From an uncultured Pseudomonadales bacterium (GTDB lineage: Bacteria; Pseudomonadota; Gammaproteobacteria; Pseudomonadales; Azotimanducaceae), in the NCBI GenBank assembly GCA_905182095.1, contig CAJJAQ010000211.1, positions 1-47,255 of the forward strand: a DNA stretch of 47,255 nt. Reading direction: 5' to 3'. Below, in pieces: positions 9,351 through 17,000 of the stretch (position 1 is its first letter; each line of letters opens with the position of its first letter). The position numbers were made by a program, and so were the translations under genes. The notes beneath the pieces are model-generated. The model was not told the DNA's origin, ran no database searches, and saw only the letters and a program-made list of their open reading frames with translations.

Positions 9351-9538
9351 GCGTAAATTATCATTAGGCTGCCCTGGCAGACCCAAAAGAGGGGCAAAAT
9401 TTCAGGTCCATTACCCTTCAGTTAGAGCAAATTTTTTGCAGTAAATTTCTCCTAATTTTCTCTAGAGCATAGGCAGCGCTGCAAATTACAGCGACAATGC
9501 GCCCTTAACCCCTGGCGCCTAGCATTAAGGAATTCAAT

Positions 9539-10306
9539 ATGTCCGCTTATCAAGTCACAGCACGCAACTTCAGCACGGCCAGCGAAAACCGCATGCACAG
9601 TAATGCCGTCGCCCAAAGCCACGGCTTCAAAGGCGCGCTGGTTCCTGGTGTTGCTGTATACGGCCACCTAGTTCAGCCACTGGTGGCTAAATTCGGTAGT
9701 CAGTGGTTAGATCAAAGCAAAATGGCGCTGCGTCTGATCAAACCTGCCTACGACGGTGACGAACTTAGCATTGTCCTAACCGAAGTAGCTGCTGATCAAT
9801 ATAGAGTCACTTGCCACAATCAAGACGACGAGCTACTGGCTGAAATTAATGCTGAATCTATGCAACCAATGGATGTCGACATCGGCTTAGACGGCCCAGC
9901 TAAAGCAACGCCAAAGGTCGAAATTGAATGGGAAAATGTAGTATCTGGTGACGTATTTGTTAAGAAAACTTGGTTACTCAGCGAATCTGAGAACAATCGC
10001 TATAGCGAAGAAATAAGCGACAACGATCCAATTTACAAAAATCACATCCACCCCCACTACCTACTATCGTTGGCTAACGCCTGTCTGATGGAAGAATACA
10101 TAATGCCTGCGTGGATACATGCCAGCTCAATCACCAACCACAGAGCTGCATTAATGGTGGGCGACGAGATAACCAGCAAGAGTGTGGTGAAAGAAAAGTT
10201 TGAACGTAAGGGACATCAATTCATAACCCTCCATATCACCTATTGGCGAGGCCAAGAGCTCACTACCGACATTCTGCATACCGCCATATTCAGGATCGCA
10301 GAATAA
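9539..10306 (+). CDS. MaoC-like hotdog-fold protein
   Basis: A 255-residue cytosolic protein that looks like a double hotdog of the MaoC/R-hydratase group. Residues 20-44 contain HSNAVAQSHGFKGALVPG and VAVYGHL, resembling the hydratase motif in which an Asp/Asn and a His sit before an A..G(F)xGxxxPG helix. The second half has SDNDPIYKNHIHPHYLLSLAN, a second acidic-His region (residues 161-181). Whether both halves keep catalytic residues is uncertain, so this could be a hydratase, a thioesterase or a non-enzymatic relative. It is separated by 2 bp from a PurN-like gene, implying a shared job. Confidence 0.6.
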   Translation: MSAYQVTARNFSTASENRMHSNAVAQSHGFKGALVPGVAVYGHLVQPLVAKFGSQWLDQSKMALRLIKPAYDGDELSIVLTEVAADQYRVTCHNQDDELLAEINAESMQPMDVDIGLDGPAKATPKVEIEWENVVSGDVFVKKTWLLSESENNRYSEEISDNDPIYKNHIHPHYLLSLANACLMEEYIMPAWIHASSITNHRAALMVGDEITSKSVVKEKFERKGHQFITLHITYWRGQELTTDILHTAIFRIAE

Positions 10307-10308
10307 TT

Positions 10309-10899
10309 ATGCGGATAGCGGTTTTAGCATCTCATGAAGGCAGCACTATGCAGGCGGTCATCGACGCCTGTAGTGCAGAAGAAATTGCTGCCAAGGTAGC
10401 GATAGTGATCAGTAACAACAGTGCCTCTGGCGCTCTGCGCAGAGCTAGCTTGGCAAATGTGTATAGCCAACATATTAGCTCAAAAACTCATGGCGACGAC
10501 CACGGCGCTGACAGTGCAATGCTCAAAGCATGCCAGGCTCAACGGGTTGATTTGATTTTGTTACTCGGCTACATGAAAAAACTTGGCCCGCAAACTCTGG
10601 CGGCATACGCCGGCAAAATACTTAATACCCACCCTGCTTTATTACCGAAATTTGGCGGCAAGGGATTTTTTGGGCGGAAGGTTCATGAAGCTGTTATTGC
10701 AGCAGGTGAGGTGGAGAGCGGCGCCAGCATTCACTTTGTTGATACCGATTACGATACCGGGCCGATTCTGGCTCAGGTGAAAGTAGCCGTTAAGCCAGCA
10801 GATGATGCACAAGCACTAGAAGAGAGAGTGAAAACTGCCGAACAAAAGCTGTTAGTTGATACTCTGAGAAAATTATCTGAACAACAGGCCAAGCAATAG
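10309..10899 (+). CDS. phosphoribosylglycinamide formyltransferase-like protein (PurN family)
   Basis: A 196-residue formyltransferase of the PurN fold. MRIAVLASHEGSTMQAVIDA is the N-terminal strand and phosphate loop. KILNTHPALLPKF carries the catalytic pair Asn106 and His108, at the same numbers as E. coli PurN. IHFVDTDYDTGPILAQ carries the third catalytic residue, Asp149. All three are intact. The start is the ATG at 10309, 2 bp after the hotdog stop. PurN normally pairs with purM; here its partner is a hotdog protein, and no other purine gene is in view. It may be the cell's only PurN or a paralogue with another formyl acceptor. Confidence 0.8.
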   Translation: MRIAVLASHEGSTMQAVIDACSAEEIAAKVAIVISNNSASGALRRASLANVYSQHISSKTHGDDHGADSAMLKACQAQRVDLILLLGYMKKLGPQTLAAYAGKILNTHPALLPKFGGKGFFGRKVHEAVIAAGEVESGASIHFVDTDYDTGPILAQVKVAVKPADDAQALEERVKTAEQKLLVDTLRKLSEQQAKQ

Positions 10900-10942
10900 T
10901 ATTGCCCCTGTCCAGGCCCACCAAATAGCAAGCCCAAGCCAA

Positions 10943-10964
10943 GTTTGCGCGGCAAACATTTTAG
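10943..10964 (+). terminator. weak intrinsic terminator after the purN-like gene
   Basis: GTTTGC (10943-10948) and GCAAAC (10952-10957) form a 6-bp stem with a 3-nt loop, followed by ATTTTAG. It lies 43 bp after the purN-like stop and just before the convergent phosphatase gene ends. The short stem and broken T run make it modest evidence. Confidence 0.4.
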
Positions 10965-11785
10965 CTGGCTAACATAGCCAACGCTTGCTCATGTAAGTGA
11001 ATATTCGCAGACGCGAGAATGTCGCCGCCCATACTGGGATTATCCCCATCCCAAGTGGTGACCACCCCACCAGCGCCTCTGACAATGGGTATTAAGGCCT
11101 GAATGTCATAGGCGTTAAGACGACCCTCAACACCAAGATCAATCTGACCCATTGCAACCATTCCGAAGAGATAGCAATCGCCGCCGACCTTATGAAGACG
11201 CACACTTTCGCGCAGCTGGCCGTAACCGAATAATTGTTGGGGCGAGAACCATGAGGTTCCAGTAGTAGTCATAATTGCTTCGGCAACATCACTACAGTGG
11301 CTGGTGTGCAATTGCTGCAGTACATCTCCGCGTTGCATCCACGCAGTATCACCGTCACCAAAAAACAACTCGTCGGTATAAGGTTGATACATCACTCCAA
11401 CTATCGGAGTTTCGCCATCAAATAACGCCAGCAGTATGCCCCAATGCAACATGCCACTCATAAAAGCGCGGGTGCCATCAATAGGGTCTATTACCCAGGT
11501 TAAGCCATTCCCCGGCTTAAATCCGAATTCCTCGCCGTAAATGCCATGCTCAGGGTAAGTACCTTCAATGGCCTTGCGAATGGCCTTTTCAGCACCCTGA
11601 TCGGCCACCGTGACAGGGTCAAAACCTTTACCTACAACTTTGTTTTGCGCGCTGATCGTGGTGCGAAAATGGGGCAGCACAACCGCACCCGCTAAACGCG
11701 CAGCCTGTTGCGCAAATTGTAAAAACTCATGACGTTGCTCCGTAGAAACGAAAACGGCTGGCGTGTAGCCAAATGGGCTTGTCAT
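10961..11785 (-). CDS. hisN: inositol monophosphatase family phosphatase, histidinol-phosphatase-like
   Basis: A 274-residue Mg-dependent phosphatase of the IMPase superfamily. Visible metal ligands are GEEFG (Glu85/86), WVIDPIDGTRAF (Asp100 and Asp103) and the late NAYDIQALIPIVRGAGG aspartate; DPVTVADQGAEKAIR is the N-terminal family motif. The phrase DPIDGTRAFMSGMLHWG, with a Thr-Arg-Ala after the metal motif, is more typical of HisN-type histidinol phosphatases than of SuhB, so histidinol phosphate is the best guess for the substrate. No his genes adjoin it. It is transcribed alone, convergent with the purN-like gene. The symbol is tentative. Confidence 0.75.
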   Translation of the reverse strand: MTSPFGYTPAVFVSTEQRHEFLQFAQQAARLAGAVVLPHFRTTISAQNKVVGKGFDPVTVADQGAEKAIRKAIEGTYPEHGIYGEEFGFKPGNGLTWVIDPIDGTRAFMSGMLHWGILLALFDGETPIVGVMYQPYTDELFFGDGDTAWMQRGDVLQQLHTSHCSDVAEAIMTTTGTSWFSPQQLFGYGQLRESVRLHKVGGDCYLFGMVAMGQIDLGVEGRLNAYDIQALIPIVRGAGGVVTTWDGDNPSMGGDILASANIHLHEQALAMLAS

Positions 11786-11933
11786 AGGGTGGTCCGAGAG
11801 ATTTAGCGAGGCTTAATGTTACGCGGAATAAACCTAGTTAGTAACACTAACTCCGCGCCAACGGAAAAAAATCGGCAACAATTTTTGCCTATTTCACCCC
11901 TCTTGCACACCCAGCCGTGAGATACTTAACTTA

Positions 11934-13325
11934 ATGTCAAAACAAGATCTCACCCAAGGCCGCGTCTCTACTTCCCTAGCTAGGTTAACTGCGCCTATGA
12001 TGATGGGCGTGTCGTCGAGTATTTTGGTGCAAACCCTTGAAATGGGTTTTATCGGGCAGCTTGGCACAGCTTACGTAGCCGCTATTACATTTACTTTTCC
12101 ACTGGTCATGATCTTGACCAGTATTGCCCTTGGCATAAGTATTGGCACCTCTTCAGTGATCGCTCGAAGTGTCGGCAGCAAGCAATACTCCACCACAAGC
12201 GGCACCAACCCAGGTGATGCTCAGGACGTTCCGCGTCTGGGTACCCACAGCCTTATTTTGGTCTTTATCGCCATGGTGATCATCGCCGCCCTGTGCTGGC
12301 TTGCCATAGATCCTCTGTTTCTGGCCATGGGGGCAGAGCCAGAAATGCTGCCGCTCATCCATAGCTACTTAGACATTTACCTACCTGGTAGCGTGCTCTT
12401 CACCACCAGTATGATTTGCGGAAGTATTATGCGTGCCAATGGCAGCGCTGCCATTCCTGGCATCATAATGACGGTTGGTTCTGTCATTAACCTGATTCTC
12501 GATCCGTTTCTTATCTTTGGCTGGTTTGGCTTGCCTGCAATGGAACTTGCCGGCGCAGCGACAGCTATGACGCTGACTCGTTTCTTGACCTTAGCGGTGA
12601 CTCTTTGGTATGTCTACCACGGTTCGATGGTGCTAACTAAAGACGTTTTCAAAGGCTGGTTCGCCTCTACTAAACGCATCCTACATATTGGTATACCCGC
12701 CATTGCGACCAATCTCATCGGCCCATTTACTGCAGCCTATATCACCTTTTTGATTGCGGACTACGGCCTTGACGCTGTAGCAGGCTTTGGTGTGGCTGGC
12801 AGACTCGAAGCGCTCGCAGCCATGCTACTGTTTGCTCTATCTGGATCTATTGGACCCTTTGTCGGACAAAACTGGGGCGCCCATGAATTTAATCGTGTTC
12901 GACACGGCGTCAATGTCAGTTATATCTTTAGTTTGAGTTGGGGCTTCTTAGTCGCCATCCCACTGTTTTTCTTCGGCGAAGACATCGCCAGACTAATCGA
13001 TGCAAAGCCAGAGGTGGTAAAAGTTGCGGGCATTTACCTTGCACTGGTACCTTGGAGCTATGGCCTATGGGGCGTACTTATGATGTCTAGCGCATCCTTT
13101 AATGCTTTAGGCAAACCGCTACCGAGCACCGCACTATCATTCGCACGAATGATAGTAGTCTACGTACCCCTAGCTACAGTGCTTAACAATACTATGGGTT
13201 ATGTAGGGATTTTTGTCGCCACTCTAATCAGCAACGCCCTATTCGGAATCGTCAGTTGGAAATGGTTTAGCCTACGATTGGCTAGTATGACGAAAATGAC
13301 AAGGACGCAAACCAAACAAGCATAA
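11934..13325 (+). CDS. MATE family efflux transporter
   Basis: A 463-residue, twelve-helix multidrug and toxic compound extrusion protein in the inner membrane, exporting organic cations or metabolites by sodium or proton antiport. The two halves show the usual internal repeat: SLARLTAPMMMGVSSSILVQ in the first and STKRILHIGIPAIATNLIGP in the second. GSIMRANGSAAIPGIIMTVG and NLILDPFLIFGW are conserved in the family. Length is standard. It is followed 95 bp later by an acyltransferase gene on the same strand, possibly one transcript. The substrate cannot be inferred. Confidence 0.9.
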   Translation: MSKQDLTQGRVSTSLARLTAPMMMGVSSSILVQTLEMGFIGQLGTAYVAAITFTFPLVMILTSIALGISIGTSSVIARSVGSKQYSTTSGTNPGDAQDVPRLGTHSLILVFIAMVIIAALCWLAIDPLFLAMGAEPEMLPLIHSYLDIYLPGSVLFTTSMICGSIMRANGSAAIPGIIMTVGSVINLILDPFLIFGWFGLPAMELAGAATAMTLTRFLTLAVTLWYVYHGSMVLTKDVFKGWFASTKRILHIGIPAIATNLIGPFTAAYITFLIADYGLDAVAGFGVAGRLEALAAMLLFALSGSIGPFVGQNWGAHEFNRVRHGVNVSYIFSLSWGFLVAIPLFFFGEDIARLIDAKPEVVKVAGIYLALVPWSYGLWGVLMMSSASFNALGKPLPSTALSFARMIVVYVPLATVLNNTMGYVGIFVATLISNALFGIVSWKWFSLRLASMTKMTRTQTKQA

Positions 13326-13420
13326 GAATAGATCATGACGCGCATCACGACACCCAAATCTAATCAAAACTTTCAAGTTGCGCCTTCGCATATAAACTTG
13401 AATAGCCCTCTAGCAGCCCT

Positions 13421-14413
13421 ATGCTCCAAGCAAGGCTATGCCCCATGTATTTAAGACGCTTGTTCACTATATCGACCCTAACTCTTGCAACCATCTTAGC
13501 TGCCGTCTTAGCACCACTGGTTTTCACCTCAGCATTCGTTATGAGTTTTTTTCCAAAATTCAAAACTACGCCCCAAGCAATGTGTTTTATCTACGGATTT
13601 ATCGGCTATGAATGGATTGGTCTGGGTAAATTTGCATGGGTTTGGTTGCGCTATCACGAAATAGAAGAGCGCATGCGCCAAGATCGCAACGTCCAGTTTT
13701 GGTGGGGACGATCACTGTTTGAAATGGGCAAACGTCTGTTCAAACTAAAAATAGAGGTCACTGGCGAAGATGCACTATTGGGCAATTGTGCCTTGGTCTT
13801 ATGTCGGCACACCAGTATGGCCGACACAGTTTTACCGCTGCTATTTTTTGGCCAAGCCAGAGCAGAAGGCTTACGCTACGTGTTAAAACAAGAGCTACGC
13901 TATCTACCCTGCCTTGACATAGGTGGACACCGACTACCGAATGTATTCGTTGACCGCTCTGGAAGCGATTCCGCCAAAGCCATCAAAAATGTAACACGGC
14001 TCATGCAAGAGGCTCCAGATGACCAGTCGGTATTGATTTATCCAGAAGGAACTCGCTTCACCAGAAAGAAACATCAGCAATTAGCAGTTAAGCATCCAAA
14101 CCTAAAAGAACAACTAGAACGTTGGCCAGATCTTCTGCCACCCAGGCTTGGTGGCGTGCGCGGTATGCTCGACGCTAATCCAGGCAAAGACTTGGTATTT
14201 CTCGCCCACGCTGGATTTGAAGGCTCTGCAGACATAAATGATCTTCTCAGTGGTGGTTGGTTGAACCAACATGTGCGCATTCATTTCTGGCGCGTTCCTT
14301 TCGCTGAGCTGCCAACACAAGAGCACACGGATTTTCTCTTTAACCAGTGGGATATTATGCAAGCTACGGCAAAAAAGTTAGAACAAGAGATAGCGGCGGG
14401 CAACCCAAAATAG
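13421..14413 (+). CDS. PlsC-type 1-acyl-glycerol-3-phosphate acyltransferase family protein
   Basis: A 330-residue membrane-associated acyltransferase. One hydrophobic helix (residues 14-43) is followed by the catalytic HX4D motif CRHTSMADT (His130, Asp135) and the glycerophosphate-binding motif YPEGTRFT (208-214). FVDRSGSDSAKAIKN is the intermediate motif. Length and the large C-terminal part resemble the longer lysophosphatidate acyltransferase-like proteins rather than short PlsC. An ATG at 13445 is an alternative start (MYLRRLF) that leaves the helix intact. It may remodel membrane phospholipids. It is convergent with the hybrid kinase gene, 49 bp away. Confidence 0.83.
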   Translation: MLQARLCPMYLRRLFTISTLTLATILAAVLAPLVFTSAFVMSFFPKFKTTPQAMCFIYGFIGYEWIGLGKFAWVWLRYHEIEERMRQDRNVQFWWGRSLFEMGKRLFKLKIEVTGEDALLGNCALVLCRHTSMADTVLPLLFFGQARAEGLRYVLKQELRYLPCLDIGGHRLPNVFVDRSGSDSAKAIKNVTRLMQEAPDDQSVLIYPEGTRFTRKKHQQLAVKHPNLKEQLERWPDLLPPRLGGVRGMLDANPGKDLVFLAHAGFEGSADINDLLSGGWLNQHVRIHFWRVPFAELPTQEHTDFLFNQWDIMQATAKKLEQEIAAGNPK

Positions 14414-14462
14414 CTCCGCAACGCTGTGACAACAAGCCTAGGCTAAAATAATGCGTGCCGTC

Positions 14463-17000
14463 CTACGCAGATGGCTGTGAGGAATAGGTCCTAACTTTGC
14501 TCAACAACTCGTTGGCTAACTCATCTAATCTTACAACGGTTTTAGACACTGGTTTGATCTGGGCTACGCAAGACTCTTGTATGGCCGTACAAATGTGGTG
14601 CAACTCGTCAAAACCATAGCCTGAGAAAACACCGGACAAGGTGTGACAGGCCCGATCAACTTTTGCATAATCATTTACTTGCAGTCCACCATGAACTTCC
14701 GCAAGCCGCGCTTCAACTTCTATAACGAAGACTGCCAAAGCCTCGCGAAAGGCGGTATCGCCCATTAACTCTCTAATCTCTTGTATTCGTGTGCCGCTTA
14801 AACTGATATTGCCATCTTCTTGATCCAACCACATAGAAATACGGCTACTGAGCAGGTCGTAATCAATTGGCTTAGTCAAAAAGTCATCCATGCCTGCCTC
14901 CAAACATGCCCTTTCATCTTCCTTATAGGCTTTAGCGGTTAACGCAATGATTGGTTGCTGGAAATTTTGCTGACGCATCCAACGCGTTGCTTCCAGACCA
15001 TCCATGCCCGGCATTTGTACATCCATCAATACCAACCCAAACTGCTCTTGCACAGGTCGTTCCTTGGTGATCAATTCGCAAGCGGCGAGCCCGCTGTCCA
15101 CCACCTCAACAGTGTAGCCACGGCGCTCTAGTGCGGCCTTAACAACCAACTGATTCGGAGCACTGTCTTCCACTAGCAGGATCCGTTTTGTTGCATTAGT
15201 CGGCCCGCTACGACGTTGCACTTGAGGCGCTGCCACTGCACCAGGAACAAGCCGCAGAGGCAGCTCTAAAGTAAAGCAACTGCCTTCGCCCTTCTTCGAT
15301 ACAACGCTTATATCGCCACCCATTAAATGGGCCAAGTGTCGACTAATCGACAAGCCAAGACCGGTACCCAAGTATTTCCGTGTATCTGAATCATCGGCCT
15401 GCACAAATGCCGTAAAGACATCTTCAATTTGTCTACGCGAAATACCAATACCGGTATCTCGAACATGTATTTTATAAACCGGGGTGTCCTCATCAACCCC
15501 AACTTTTGCACCAAGCTCCTCTGCCACTCTCGGCGAACTGGCTATTAAAGCTTTTTCAACGCTGACTTCAATTTCCCCTACTTCGGTAAACTTAATGGCA
15601 TTACTCAACAGGTTTGAGATGATTTGTGTGACCTTATGATCATCACCCAAGGTGAAATATTCGTGGCTATCGCTTTCGCGAACGCGCAGTTTGACGCCCT
15701 GGGCTAACGCCGAAGGTTTGTACAGCGCGACCAAATCATTAGCGATTGCTGTAGGTGAAAACGTGCTCTCTTCCACATCCATTTCACCGGCTTCAATTTT
15801 TGAATAATCAAGCACGTTCTTCAACAAACTCATCAAGCGCAGACCTGAATTTTCAGCAGTGGTTAGCAAGCTCACCTGGTGCGGGTCCTGCAAATCTGCT
15901 CTAACTAAATTGACAATACCTAACAGGGCATTCAAAGGCGTGCGTATCTCGTGACTCATCGTTGCCAAAAAACGACTCTTTGCCTCATTCGCAAATTCGG
16001 CTGCGGACTGAGCCTCGCGCATTTTTTCTTGACGCGAATGATCCTCACGCATATCCCGCATCTCTGCACCAAAGTAGACATCACCAGTCAAATTAACCGA
16101 ACTTACTGCCAGCTCAAGAGGTATTTCCTCACCAGACTTATGTAAGCCGTTAATCTCAACTCGCTGACCTACTATCTTTTTTTCGCCGCTCTGAAGGTAC
16201 CTTGCCAAGCCGGTATAGTGAGCATCACGTAACGCTGGCGGGATTATAAAATCCGCCATCGACTTACCTGCAAGTTCCTTCAATGAATAACCAAACATAT
16301 CTTCTGAAGCTTGGTTCATATCAACCACCAAGCCCTCCCCATCTATCACCACTCGGGCGCTCAGACTGCCTTCCATCAACAATTGCTTAATTGCCTCATG
16401 GTCTTGCCGCGGCATAGGAATCCATGTATCTGACAATGATGTGATTGCCACCAATACAATTTTTGTCTCACTATGACCTACCAATGACAACTCAAGCTCC
16501 ATTGCATGATCAGTGTTTCGATTTACTGTAAAAGCCCTTCGATACATGTCTTTGAGCGAGCCTGACATTAGTTTTGCGTGGGAATCAAAAAGTGCATCTA
16601 GGTTGGCATGTATACTTTCAACGTCTTTAGGGTTATCCCATATAGAGGCAATACTTTGGCCCACCAACGAAACCCTTGGTAATAAATTATGCGCGCCATC
16701 GTTGGCCAGCAAAATATTACCCTGTGAGTCGACCCACAAATGGCCCTTGCCGCGTTCAAAGAGTGCGTCATCAAGCTGCTGTTGATTACGTTTTTGCACA
16801 AGGGAAATGTGCCTAAATTGCGCCGATGCCAGTAAAAACAAAGCAATCGCTAGGAGTAGCGTTGGAGCGGTTAATCTCTGATCGCCTGCACTAAATACAG
16901 TTATGGATTGATCAACAAGAAATCCTAGAATACTCAAATAGAGCCCTACAAAGAGCAACATAGAAGTCTTACCGCGTTGCCAAAATTGGATTCTAGACAT
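14463..17000 (-). CDS. membrane-bound hybrid sensor histidine kinase (PAS-HK-REC-Hpt)
   Basis: An 845-residue BarA-like hybrid kinase. Two membrane helices (about 14-32 and 45-60) with a very short periplasmic loop are followed by a PAS-like domain (80-190), a clear PAS domain (205-320), HisKA with ATMSHEIRTPLNALLG (His350), HATPase with NLLSNAIKFT, DTGIGI and GTGLGLSISRH (455-582), a receiver with VLMDVQMPGMDG (Asp660), and a C-terminal Hpt domain with RACHTLSGVFSGYG (His786). All phosphotransfer residues are present, so a full His-Asp-His relay can run in cis. The small loop suggests sensing in the membrane or cytoplasm through PAS. Its start overlaps the upstream degenerate kinase gene by 8 bp. 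No output regulator adjoins it. Confidence 0.93.
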   Translation of the reverse strand: MSRIQFWQRGKTSMLLFVGLYLSILGFLVDQSITVFSAGDQRLTAPTLLLAIALFLLASAQFRHISLVQKRNQQQLDDALFERGKGHLWVDSQGNILLANDGAHNLLPRVSLVGQSIASIWDNPKDVESIHANLDALFDSHAKLMSGSLKDMYRRAFTVNRNTDHAMELELSLVGHSETKIVLVAITSLSDTWIPMPRQDHEAIKQLLMEGSLSARVVIDGEGLVVDMNQASEDMFGYSLKELAGKSMADFIIPPALRDAHYTGLARYLQSGEKKIVGQRVEINGLHKSGEEIPLELAVSSVNLTGDVYFGAEMRDMREDHSRQEKMREAQSAAEFANEAKSRFLATMSHEIRTPLNALLGIVNLVRADLQDPHQVSLLTTAENSGLRLMSLLKNVLDYSKIEAGEMDVEESTFSPTAIANDLVALYKPSALAQGVKLRVRESDSHEYFTLGDDHKVTQIISNLLSNAIKFTEVGEIEVSVEKALIASSPRVAEELGAKVGVDEDTPVYKIHVRDTGIGISRRQIEDVFTAFVQADDSDTRKYLGTGLGLSISRHLAHLMGGDISVVSKKGEGSCFTLELPLRLVPGAVAAPQVQRRSGPTNATKRILLVEDSAPNQLVVKAALERRGYTVEVVDSGLAACELITKERPVQEQFGLVLMDVQMPGMDGLEATRWMRQQNFQQPIIALTAKAYKEDERACLEAGMDDFLTKPIDYDLLSSRISMWLDQEDGNISLSGTRIQEIRELMGDTAFREALAVFVIEVEARLAEVHGGLQVNDYAKVDRACHTLSGVFSGYGFDELHHICTAIQESCVAQIKPVSKTVVRLDELANELLSKVRTYSSQPSA

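Noticed and set aside
14435-14444. AGCCTAGGCT palindrome between the acyltransferase and kinase genes
   Set aside because: A perfect 10-bp palindrome cannot form a loop without opening its centre; no sign of a site recurring elsewhere in the window.
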